Origin: Arion vulgaris
Lineage: Eukaryota > Mollusca > Gastropoda > Stylommatophora > Arionidae
Assembly (NCBI GenBank): GCA_020796225.1
Contig: CM036765.1
Span: 7,389,082 to 7,453,081, forward strand
Length of the DNA: 64,000 bases
Direction of reading: 5' to 3'
Shown here: in pieces, positions 22,113 to 31,900 of the stretch
Layout of the letters: each line of letters begins with the position of its first letter
How positions within the stretch are numbered: the stretch's first letter is position 1
Translations under genes and position numbers: made by a program
Notes under the pieces: generated by a model
Databases searched by the model: none
Told to the model about the DNA's origin: nothing
Seen by the model: only the letters and a program-made list of their open reading frames with translations

Positions 22113-22382
22113 TGCTACATGGGTTTGGAGTGAACACTAATGTGTTACATGGGTTTGAAGTGAACACTAATGTGTTACATGGGTTTGAAGTGAACACTAA
22201 TGTGTTACATGGGTTTGAAGTGAACACTAATGTGTTACATGGGTTTGAAGTGAACACTAATGTGTTACATGAGTTTGAAGTGAACACTAATGTGTTACAT
22301 GAGTTTGAAGTGAACACTAATGTGTTACATGAGTTTGAAGTGAACACTAATGTGTTACATGGGTTTGAAGTGAACATTAATG
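22113..22382. repeat. 30-bp minisatellite, 9 units
   Basis: The unit is GTTTGAAGTGAACACTAATG plus TGTTACATGG. GGG/GAG variants of the unit occur in blocks. It abuts a SINE-D head at 22382. Confidence 0.95.
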
Positions 22383-22612
22383 GAGGTCTCTGTGGTTATG
22401 TTGCTGTCTCGCATTTCGAAAGTCGTGGGTTCGCTTCTATACCACGCTGTTCATGGGTGCAATTTTTTCAAAGATACCAAGGATTGTTGCTGGAGCTATG
22501 GAGTTCGTGCTTTGTGCAGTACTCTCTGTAGTTGGCATGCCATTTCTGCGGAGAGGGACAGAGCCACATGGGATAAAACCTGATGCAGTTAAGTCAATTC
22601 TTCAACTTTAGA
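22382..22612 (+). mobile_element. SINE-D
   Basis: GGAGGTCTCTGTGGTTATGT head, B box CGTGGGTTCGCTTC, GGATTGTTGCTGGAGCTATG and TAAAACCTGATGCAGTTAAG. Confidence 0.85.
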
Positions 22613-22639
22613 TCATCCTCAGCACTTATCTAACCCATC

Positions 22640-23600
22640 TAGACTTCTGTGCGATATACATCATCAGGTGGCGTAGGCGATCATGGGTCTCCACAAATCT
22701 CTGTCCCTGGTGTTTGCTATCATCTCAGATATTGACGGTCTTCTGTGCCATGAAGTCAGGTTATCCAAAATTTTCTCTCTGTCTTGTCTCCCTTTGATTT
22801 TATCAGTTGTTACAATGTGTCCTAAGCATCCCCTTCTCATTACATGTCCCACAAATGATGATTATCTCTTTCTTATATTAATAAGTTTTCTCTGTGTCTT
22901 GGCCTCATTCAACACTTCCACATTAGCCATTTTAGCAGTCCATGGGTTGTCATTCTTCTGTAAAATCACATCTTTGGTCAGTATTGGCTCCATGTAGCAC
23001 CGAATAACTCTATATATCGATATACATAACTGTATTATTATATATTCCTCTGGTACCGTAATACAAGACCAGCAAGTAATTTCTCCATTCCACTCTAATC
23101 TGGGCAACTCATTCAATATCTTCTAGGGAATTGAGTCTGATTTTTTTCACCTCTCTCAGTAAAGTTCTTTCTTGAATCTTTTGCACTTAAATGTCTGTAT
23201 TAATGATTCATTCCTCAGAGTATGTTCAACATATCTCCATCATCTCTTTCTTATAACAGTTGTTACTAGTGGTTGACCAAACATTTTTCCATCTTCTCTT
23301 TCTTATAACAGTTGTTACTAGTGGTTGACCAGACATTTCTTCTCAGAGTATGCCCAACAAATCTCCATCATCTCTTTCTTATAACAGATGTTACTAGTGG
23401 TTGACCAGACATTTCTTCTCAGAGTATACCCAACATATCTCCATCTTCTCCTTCTTATAACAGCTGTTACTAGTGGTTAACCAGACATTTCTTCTCAGAG
23501 TATGGCCAACATATTTCCATCTTCTCTTTCTTATAACACTTGTTACTAGTGGTTAACCAGACATTTCTCTGATGTCACTTCTCTCTTTTAATTCTATCCC
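22640..23600 (-). mobile_element. LINE C-terminal region with internal tandem array
   Basis: MGHVMRRGCLGHIVTTDKIK, GRQDREKILDNLTSWHRRPS and EPILTKDVILQKNDNPWTAK. The 77-bp array (23216-23570) is in continuity. Left tail ACATCATCA. Confidence 0.82.
23216..23570 (-). repeat. Roughly 77-bp tandem array inside a LINE, 4-5 units
   Basis: TTCTTATAACAGTTGTTACT, AGTGGTTGACCAGACATTTC, TTCTCAGAGTATGCCCAACA and ATCTCCATC repeat with drift. On the minus strand this is the LINE block around V-I-R-K-R. It continues the LINE fragment 22664-23215. Confidence 0.85.
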
Positions 23601-23801
23601 ATTTTAGTTCATTATTGTTCACAGACATCTATTTACAATATGCTTACATTGTACTCATATATAATCATATAACAACATATCTATATTATATTTAGTCCAT
23701 TAATATTAGACAAATCTGATAAAAGAAGTTATGACAGTGTGTTCTATGTTAAGTAATAGTAGCAGTATTGGTTCACTGTTTATGTTAGTCTGTCATAGTA
23801 T

Positions 23802-23807
<6 letters not shown>

Positions 23808-23860
<53 letters not shown>
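23808..23860. repeat. (TA)n microsatellite
   Basis: About 25 TA dinucleotides lie directly before a SINE-D copy at 23866. Confidence 0.95.
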
Positions 23861-23863
<3 letters not shown>

Positions 23864-23865
23864 AG

Positions 23866-24085
23866 GGTCTCTATGGCTAAGTGGTTAAGCCCTTGCCTCA
23901 CGTTCTGAAGGTCATGGGTTTGAATCTGCACTGTGACTTTATGTTCACTAGTGTATTTGTTTCAGAGACCTCTAGGATTGTTGTCGGAGCTACAGAGTTC
24001 ATGCAATACTCTTGGCAGAGGAACCAAGCCGTATGGGGTAAAACCTGATGCAATGAAGTAAATCCTTCGGTTTTAGACTATATAT
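23866..24085 (+). mobile_element. SINE-D, best-preserved head
   Basis: GGGTCTCTATGGCTAAGTGG then TTAAGCCC (A box), CATGGGTTTGAATCTGC (B box), TAGGATTGTTGTCGGAGCTA and CTGATGCAATGAAGTAAATC. SINE-C is inserted in its tail. Confidence 0.9.
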
Positions 24086-24283
24086 TTTTTTTAACCGATA
24101 CAGAAGCACTTGAGCTTTCAGCTCTTCGGCTCGGTGCCGTGGACATCACAACCCTTTGGTTCGGTGCCACAAACACCGTGCGGAATCTGTGGCTTTTCTG
24201 CCAGCCTGCGGAATTGAACCCGCACTCACGGGGAGCTTGTCACCCGTAGTCCAACACGCTACGAACATGCTGGGCAGACGGGC
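24086..24283 (-). mobile_element. SINE-C (tRNA-derived), 13-bp target duplication
   Basis: TTAGACTATATAT stands at 24073-24085 and 24284-24296. On the minus strand it has an A-box-like TAGCGTGTTGGAC, B box GGGTTCAATTCCGC, a conserved body (AACCAAAGGGTTGTGATGTCC) and an A tail. It is inserted in the tail of the SINE-D copy at 23866. Confidence 0.92.
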
Positions 24284-24359
24284 TTAGACTATATATATAT
24301 AGACAACAGCAAATGATGAAGAGCTTTTAAAACGAACAAACTGTGCATCATTGGCGACC

Positions 24360-24600
24360 ATCATTAACTAATTGGCTCTTCTTATAAGCCAATGAGAGCA
24401 TCACTATTAATTTGTTTAGAACAATCTTAGTAAAGAAAATTCATTTACCTACAAAATGATATATTACTCATAAAATCTGTTAATAATTAAGAAAACTGCA
24501 GCTGAATTTGTACATACACCTGCAATGGGACCTAAATTTGATTCAGTCACAACCAGTTTTTCAATTCAGTAGCTAATCAGTTAAAAGGTGGAAGTGGATT
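24360..24600. repeat. Repeat H copy
   Basis: CTAATTGGCTCTTCTTATAA, ACCTACAAAATGATATATTA, CTGCAGCTGAATTTGTACAT, CACCTGCAATGGGAC. Confidence 0.7.
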
Positions 24601-24731
24601 GGTTATGTGTGTTGTATGCTAGTAGGGTTATTAGCTAGCACAGATGGATAGTGGATGGGATAAAGAAGGCATGAATGACCAAAGGAAACATAGAAGAACA
24701 CTAGAAGGAGAGTTGAAAGATTGTGGTCTAA

Positions 24732-24870
24732 TTAACTTTTAGTGACCAAGGCAAGAGCCATGTTTTTACAAGCCAGTTTTTTAGAATAAAAATGCCCTTA
24801 ATTGTGGCTCCTGGTTAAAAGGCCTCAACCCACAGCCACGTAGTGTGGCGTTTGGTCAACAAGGAGTTAA
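24732..24870. mobile_element. TTAA MITE type 1 (139 bp)
   Basis: TTAA-CTTTTAGTGACCA at the left and TGGTCAACAAGGAG-TTAA at the right form about 14-bp imperfect inverted repeats. The interior holds the conserved segment GCCATGTTTTTACAAGCCA. It matches 57636-57780. Confidence 0.78.
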
Positions 24871-24969
24871 TGTATAGGCAGCAGAATGGCAACAATAGAT
24901 CTTTTGTGGAAATTCTACATGTCAAACAGGACACAAAGAGGGTATAGATACGGTATTGATATAAGGGAA

Positions 24970-25310
24970 CACTGCAGTAAAACTATGAAGCAATGTCAAA
25001 ACACGTGAAAACAAAGTACTGTAGTTTTACAAAATACAATAACAGTACATAACACCATTTTCGACAAAAGGCCTTATCAAACAAAGGATACAAGAGAGTG
25101 AAGAATTTCACATCTTACACAGAACATATAGAATCAGACACAAAATTGCTAATGAATTTCATTTTAGGAATTTATTGTCCGATTCTTTATGTTCTGTGCC
25201 GTAAGATGTGAAATTCTTCACTACTGTTGTATCCTTTGCTTGATAAAGGCCTTTTGGTCAAAACATTGCTGTGTATTGTTGTTTTGTGTAAAACTACATT
25301 ACTTTGATTT
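24970..25310. mobile_element. Two PLE ends in inverted orientation (fold-back)
   Basis: 24970-25145 is a PLE end on the minus strand and 25160-25310 the same end on the plus strand. GTGAAGAATTTCACATCTTA at 25098 has its complement at 25203-25222. The arms nearly meet at AATGAATTTCATTTT, giving a hairpin about 320 bp long. Confidence 0.75.
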
Positions 25311-25389
25311 GATCTATTTCGTTATATGTTAGTTAGTCAACAGTGGAACATCTGGCATATTTCTCTAATCTTTGTTTATCATAAAGAAT

Positions 25390-25618
25390 ACTGCCTGCAT
25401 GGGAAGCAAAGAATAGTACCACTATGACCTACAATGCATGTCGTAAGAGGTGACTGTTGTAGGACCTATGGAAGCTACCCTAGTAAATAAAAAGTGTAGC
25501 AGAAATTGGATGTGCTAGCCTACTTGTAGGCATATAACTGGCACAACATACAATCGCTCAAATCACACAGAGTGGTTAACAAGTGGTTGATATGGAATGT
25601 TCGAAGTAGAATAAAGAA
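25390..25618 (+). mobile_element. Repeat F
   Basis: GCAAAGAATAGTACCACTAT, TGTCGTAAGAGGTGACTGTT, TACTTGTAGGCATATAACTG. It follows the PLE fold-back. Confidence 0.85.
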
Positions 25619-25725
25619 TACATCCAAGTTTATTGTAGCATTTCTGTGAGTAGTTTATAAAGCAATGATATGTCAACTAAGAAGTGTTTGCTAAATTGAT
25701 TAGAATTATATGTCAACTTGTTGGT

Positions 25726-25955
25726 GTCTGTAGTTTAAGCAATAGTGAGCTCGATAACAGCCCAGGGTACCTGGTTCAATCTCCGCTGCTTTTTGGGTAA
25801 AAAAATTTTCGTGGAATTTTTATGAACAGTAAAAATCGACTTCATCATTGAGAAGCGATAGCAAACTACTCAATGTATAAGTTGTACCTAGAAAATCAAC
25901 AGCTTGTTTACCGTGCTTGATGGCGATGTCCTGTAAAGGATATGCCATGATTTTC
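25726..25955 (+). mobile_element. SINE-A
   Basis: GTGTCTGTAGTTTAAGCAATA, B box ACCTGGTTCAATCTCC, body and end TGTAAAGGATATGCCATGAT. Confidence 0.85.
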
Positions 25956-26169
25956 TAATGTCAACTTAGAAGTGTTTGCTAGTTTGATTAGAATTATATT
26001 TCAACTTGGAAGTGTTTGCTAGTTTGATTAGTAATGTTTGATATGTACATGTCTGAGAGAAAGCAATATTGTTCAACATTAAATGTGGATTAATCTTATT
26101 ACTCATGTCTGATTTTGTTTGGTGTGTCAAGAAGCATCTGCAACTATATTAAAATAGTGGAAAATTTTT

Positions 26170-26470
26170 CTAACTGCTGCAGCTCTCAGGTTGACCCTTC
26201 TGAGGTTCATAGCTGAAATAGTGTAGTGGTAAGTGCACTTGCTTTATAGACACACTGTTCAGGTTTAATTACACCACTGGAGTGGAATTTATTTCCTGTT
26301 CTCAGGTCGACCAAGTCTCAATTTGGCACCAGAAAAAGCACTGGAAAGTACAGGTGGCCGATGCGATGTTGACCACATCACCGACAGTGTGCCGATAATC
26401 AATGAAAAATAGAGACCTAACACAGTATTACCCAATTTACCTCAAGGTATAAAAAGGGTTTATTTACTTT
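26170..26470 (+). mobile_element. SINE-B with part of a second head
   Basis: The start GCAGCTCTCAGGTTGACCCTT is the end of an upstream head. Then TAGTGTAGTGGTAAGTGCAC, CAGGTTTAATTACACC, and the body to GTATAAAAAGGGTTTATTTAC. Confidence 0.88.
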
Positions 26471-26495
26471 TTTTATATTAAAATAAGTTGCAACT

Positions 26496-26944
26496 ACACA
26501 GTGTCTATGAAGTTGATGTGCAGTGAAATTTACGCCATCTAGACTACGTCACGAGAAATGTGGTTTTCAAAGACGCCTAATAAATTGTAACGTAGATTGT
26601 TATTATTCATCTAGATACTACTGCTCTTGGCTGTCTTGTATTCGATAAAGTGGCTGTGAACAAGACTTGTGAGTCTGAAAATTTCAGCACATATTGTCAA
26701 ATTACTGCTTCAGTATATTTGCCCTTATTACAAAGTCAGTTTCACCAAAAATACCATGTTTTCAATGGTTAACACCATTTCCTTTCAACAAAGAAATCGT
26801 GAATATAAAAACGGTTTGTCGTGTACTGCTGCACACAGGATTTTATGGAACTCAGAATATCATGACGTAAATTTCCATCATATGTGACGTAATTACTAAA
26901 ATATTTTCAAAATTAACCGCTAGCGACTTTATGAACATCCTTAC
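26496..26944. mobile_element. 449-bp MITE flanked by 8-bp duplication TTGCAACT
   Basis: TTGCAACT at 26488-26495 is repeated at 26945-26952. The ends are imperfect inverted repeats (ACACAGTGTCTATGAAG against GTAAGGATGTTCATAAAG). Eight-base duplications fit the hAT or Merlin type. No coding capacity. The host sequence around it is itself duplicated: the stretch TTAAAATAAG...TTTTATYRAATATGTCAAC recurs at 27014-27070 without the insertion. Confidence 0.7.
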
Positions 26945-27039
26945 TTGCAACTGTTTTATTGATTAAATATGTCAACATAAATGTTTGGAAACAAAGCATG
27001 CAACTCCTTGTATTAAAATAAGGTGCTGCTACTTGCATC

Positions 27040-27480
27040 TGTTCTTTTATCAAATATGTCAACTTAAATGCAAGAAAAGAAAATCATGCATGTCTTTGAT
27101 CAAAAACTTTATCAGAGGAAATGACTGAGGTGCGGCAAGCAAGAGGAAGACACAAGTTGGTGTTTTAAAATAAAGATGAAGTCTGCATCAGGAAGGTGTG
27201 TAGAAACTATTAATTGTTGGCCCACCTGTATAAAGTGAACTTCTGCAAGGAGGACTGCTTTCCAGCCTTTTACTTAAGACATCTATCAGCAACAAAACGG
27301 ACATACTTATGTTATTGTCATTAATGTTTTTATTTCTTCACTTTTAGAATATTTCACATCCAACCTTCCAAAAACACATATTGTATTTTATTTCATAAAT
27401 ATTTCTTGTTATTTCCTAGCCCTGGTAATTCATTAGGGCTTTGTCTGGAAGTGCTGATACTAAAAGGGTTAATGATATTA
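27040..27480. other. Unannotated stretch
   Basis: The first 40 bp repeat the flank of the MITE at 26496-26944. The rest is unrecognised. Confidence 0.5.
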
Positions 27481-27483
27481 TTT

Positions 27484-28110
27484 GTTTCATCATCATCAAA
27501 TAGCTTGTCCTGTGCACAACTTTGCCACTCTAACAGTCCTTCAGAATTTCTTTCTTTCATAGGTCAGATGACCCGCCTCTGTAGTCGTCAATGCTGAATC
27601 CATTTTCCATATGGTCTTTCTCTTCTCCAGGATGCCTCCTTCAATAATGGTGTTCTCCAATGCTTTGTGTTTTATATATGTCCAAAATACTTCAGTTTTC
27701 TCATGATTATTTGTAGTATAAGCCAGCTTTATTTGATTTTGAGTTTCTTCTGGATAGATCTGTTCACTTTCCTGTTCATGATATTTTATTTTTTTTCCCG
27801 CTCCAGAAGCACTTGAGCTTTTCAGCTCTTCGACTCGGTGCCATGGACATTGTAACCCTTCGGTTCGGTGCCACGAACACCATGAATATGGAGAACCTGT
27901 GGCTTTTCTGCCAGCGCGAATTGAACCGCACTCACAGGAGCTTTCACCGTCCACGCTGGAACACGCTGGGCAGGCAGGTCTGTTCATGATATACGGAGGA
28001 CTCTTCTGCAACACTTATATTCAAAAGCATGTATGTTTTTCCACTGTCTTGTTAAATGTCCATGTTTGACACTCATATGTTGCCACTAGGAATATGCATG
28101 CTCTTAGTAT
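27484..28110 (-). mobile_element. RTE-like LINE C terminus split by SINE-C
   Basis: Minus: KIKYHEQESEQIYPEETQNQ, FWTYIKHKALENTIIEGGIL, LTTTEAGHLTYERKKF. SINE-C lies at 27785-27979. Confidence 0.85.
27785..27979 (-). mobile_element. SINE-C, 13-bp target duplication
   Basis: CTGTTCATGATAT stands at 27772-27784 and 27980-27992. It is inserted in a minus-strand LINE 3' end. Poly-A (T run on plus) lies at the left. Confidence 0.92.
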
Positions 28111-28124
28111 TCTGATCATTGTTT

Positions 28125-28305
28125 ATTTGGTGTCATCATCCAATAGTTTGTCCTGAGCAGAACTTTGCCACCCTAACAGTCCTTCAGAATTTCTATCTCA
28201 TAAGCCAGATGTCCAGCCTCTACAGCCATCATGTTCAAATCATCAGTTACATCTTGAATCCATCTTCTCTGTGGTCTTCCTCTTTGCTGGGATGCCTCAT
28301 TTTGT
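28125..28305 (-). mobile_element. RTE-like LINE 3' fragment
   Basis: CATCATCCAATAGTTTGTCC tail side, then RGRPQRRWIQDVTDDLNMMA on the minus strand. Confidence 0.75.
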
Positions 28306-28727
28306 TTCATCATTATCACCAAATAGCTTGTACTGTGCAGACTTTGCCACCCTAACATTTCTTTGGAATTTCTCTCTCACATATGCCAGATGTCCCATCT
28401 CTGCAGCCATCATGCTCAAATCAAGTTACATCTTGAATCTATCTGGCCCATGTGATGCAGAAGAGCAAATAATAGTAACATTGCGACCGACAAGGCATGT
28501 CGTAAGAGGCAGCGACTGAGGTAGGAGTGTAGAGAAGCTACCTAGTTAATAAAAGCATTGCAGAAATCAGATGTACTGGCCTACTTGTAGGCGCATAACT
28601 GGCACAACACACTTAGACTCAGATCACATACAAATCACAAAGAATGGTTAAACAAGTTGTTGATATGGAGCATTCAAAGAAGAATCAATCTTCTGTGTGA
28701 TCTTCCTCTTTGCTGGGATGCCTTCTT
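28305..28727 (-). mobile_element. RTE-like LINE 3' fragment split by repeat F
   Basis: CATTATCACCAAATAGCTTG, GCAGCCATCATGCTCAAATC, then repeat F (28444-28681), then TTCTGTGTGATCTTCCTCTT. Confidence 0.78.
28444..28681 (+). mobile_element. Repeat F nested in LINE, 9-bp duplication
   Basis: GAATCTATC (28435-28443) and GAATCAATC (28682-28690) flank it. The interrupted LINE resumes TTCTGTGTGATCTTCCTC. Body GCATGTCGTAAGAGGCAGCG. Confidence 0.88.
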
Positions 28728-28889
28728 ATTATGCTTACTCTGACCAAATCTGAATTATTTACATTGTATTAAAAGATATATCAACATTCTCACAACAAGG
28801 TAACAATTAAATAACTCTATTGAGTCAAACAATACAGATATAAATCAAGGTCTAATAATGAGATAATTGCTAGTCCTAAGTTGGTCAAC

Positions 28890-28952
28890 TTATAAACGTG
28901 GGACAGCCCAGTTCAGGAACTTCAGGCACACTTCATAGCCCAGAAAACATGC
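28890..28952 (-). CDS. SLC25A20: SLC25A20 exon 8, last coding exon (20 codons plus stop)
   Basis: The acceptor reads AATCCCCAG directly before [20 protein letters not shown] and a TAA stop. This matches the family C terminus (ACFLGFEVAMKFLNW in human). It is too short to be seen as an open frame and was found by looking for the missing C-terminal 20 residues. I see no convincing AATAAA just downstream on this strand. Confidence 0.92.
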   Translation of the reverse strand, partial: ACFLGYEVCLKFLNWAVPRL

Positions 28953-31900
28953 CTGGGGATTTCAAAGAAATATATGTCAAGTGTAATATATGCAAAGATA
29001 TTGAAATTTATTCTGATACGAAGGGAGACAGAAAGGATAAGGTACAGGGGGTGAGACATGATCACATGCCTTAATCACAAGTATTTAAATATCTAACATG
29101 AAGATGATGACAGGGTTCAGTAGAGAGAAACAATCCAATGGTTTTTTTCCACCAGTCTTTGGGCATAATGATGATGACATGGTATAGTGGAGACATGATG
29201 AGGGCAAGGTACTGTGGAAAGACGTGATTCAATGGTTTTATCACCAGTATTTGGAAATAGCTATGATGGCATGGTACAGTGGAGAGATGATGATGACAGT
29301 GGAGACATATGGTGAGGACAGGGTACAATGCAGACATGATGATGACATGGTACAGTGGAGATACATGATGGCAGGGTTCAGTGGAGATACATAAGGACAG
29401 GTACAGTGGGGGAGATGATAATGATAGTGGAGAGACATATGGTGAGGACAGGGTACAATGGAGACATGATGATGGCATGGTACAGTGGAGAGATATAAAG
29501 ACAAGGTACTGTGGAGATACAATTCAACGGTTTTTTTTTGCCAGTCTTTGGACATAATGGTGATGACATGGTACATTGAAGAGATATGACAGGGTAGAGA
29601 CATGAGTACCGAGGAGTGACATGCTGAATACAGGGCACTGTGGAGAGACATGATTTATTGGAGAGATACATGACGAGGAGAGGATACAGTGGAGAGATAC
29701 ATGACGAGGAGAGGATACAGTGGAGAGATACATGACGAGGAGAGGGTACAGTGGAGAGATACATGACGAGGAGAGGATACAATGGAGAGATACATGACGA
29801 GGAGAGGATACAATGGAGAGATACATGACGAGGACAGGGTACAGTGGAGAGATACATGACGTGGAGAGGGTACAGTGGAGAAACATGGAGTTCAATGACT
29901 TCATCATAATCTGTCCAACATGATGATGATAATGTACAGATGAGAGGGAGGGGGAGAGAAAAATGAATACAGGTGTCCATTCAGCACCATGATTAGTGTA
30001 TTTAGAAACTGACCAAGGCCCTGCTTCCCATACTCATGCTGGTCCTGGACACAGATTACAACGTAGCTGTCTGGTAAAATAAGTATTGATCGCACATGAA
30101 ATCTAGCCATGGGATGAGGTAGTAGTACAACTATACATAGTACTACAGAAGAGTATTTAGAATATCATGGACAGAGAAAAGAATAAATACTTCTGTTCTG
30201 CAACAGTTTGATATTAAAGAGAGTTGGCTATTTAAGAGCATAACATCAAGGAAAATTAAATATTTCTGACACATCAAACAACATGAGTGCCTACAGAAGA
30301 TAATTTTGGAGGGAATGGTGTCTGGAAGAAGAATGAGAGGAAGACCTAGAAGATGATTGGTGCAAGATGTCATCGATGACCTGAGAATGACTGCTGCTTA
30401 CGCCAGTCAACTTGCACAGAACAGTTTTTCTGGACCGCTGTCGTGGGAGCCAAGTCCCAGAAGGAACAAACTACTTGAGGATGATGATAAGCAGTAGGAG
30501 ACTAACTTGCAGACCAGAATAGCAACACATCAAAAGTATCTTCCCATATATACAAACTTCCAGGTCAAAGTCTAGAAATCGAGAATCAGCACTGTCGCCT
30601 GTGTGGTGCCGGGCCCTAAGCAAAGCAAAGAATAGTACCACTGTGACCAACGAGGCATGTTGCATGAGGTGACTCATGTATGGGCCTAGGAGGCTACCTT
30701 AGTAAATAAAAGCATCGCAGAAATCGGATGTGCTGGCCTACTTGTAGGCGCATAACTGGCACAATGTACAATCACTCTTAGGCTCAGATCACATACAAAT
30801 CACACATAGTGATTAACAAGTGGTCGATACGGCACATTCAAAGAAGAATCGGCACAACTACAGTGCAATCATGTCCGTGACACTGGTCCTGGACGGGAGT
30901 CAGAATCTTCTGTTGGTAAATAACAGCCTGTTCTTTATCTTGAATATTTCCTCTGCTTTAAAATAGTGTGATCATGCTACTTGGCTCAGATCACAAACAA
31001 ATCACATGGAGGGACAGAAAGGTGGTTACTCTAGAAATTGGTGTGTGTGAAGCATGGACATTTAACAATGTAGTGGAAAAACATATATATGCTTACGAAT
31101 ATAAGTGTTACAGAAGAGTCCTCTGTGTATCATGGACAGAGAAAAGAACAAACAGATCTATCCAGAAAAAGTTTAAAATCAAAGAAAACTGGCTAATGTT
31201 ACAAATAAGAAAGAAAAATTGAGATACTATGAAGAGCTGGAGGAGACCATTATGGAAGGAGGCATACCGGCAAAGAGGAAGACCACAGAGAAGTTGGATT
31301 CAGGATGTAACTGATGGTTTGAACATGACAGCTGCAGAGGCGGGACATCTGGCCTATGAGAGAGAGAAATTCCGAACGACTGTTGGGGTGGCAAAGTTCT
31401 GCTGCTCTGGATATAAGTTATTTGATGATGAGAAACAGGTTGTGTCCTGTAATCAGTGTGAGATGTTGGGCTAGGAAGGTGAACTCAAATATCTTGCATG
31501 CTGAAATTGAATGTGCTGTATCTAATGGCACAATTAAGCCATGGCACAGCGTACGTAAGGTGCAAGCACTACACTTCCACACGATGAAGACCACCTCAAG
31601 AAAACATTACTAGTGGGAAAAATGTACTTACTGCGTTGGCGGGGAATGCTCTTAACATAATTGGTGTGAATCCCTTGTATAAACTCATGACTCCTTCTTC
31701 TTTGACAATATGTTTGATTACATCCCTGACTCCGTTAGGATAGGTTCCATGTGGTGCTAAGTAAAAGCCAGAGAAAATTTATATTATATTTGAACATCAT
31801 CAAACTGACAAATATTTGATGCTGAAATAAATCTTATGCAGACACTTCTCCGATTTCATCACTTCTCCAGAATTTATCACATTTTATGTTCATTATTTTT

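Noticed and set aside
22088..22531. 147-codon frame with repeated VNTNVLHGFE
   Set aside because: A 30-bp minisatellite running into a SINE-D; not a gene.
23866..23960. tRNA gene
   Set aside because: A and B boxes are present, but the cloverleaf is not complete and the same head recurs with a common body: SINE-D.
29071..29980. 135-200-codon minus-strand frames
   Set aside because: They are by-products of a 31-bp array in an SLC25A20 intron, open in all three frames.
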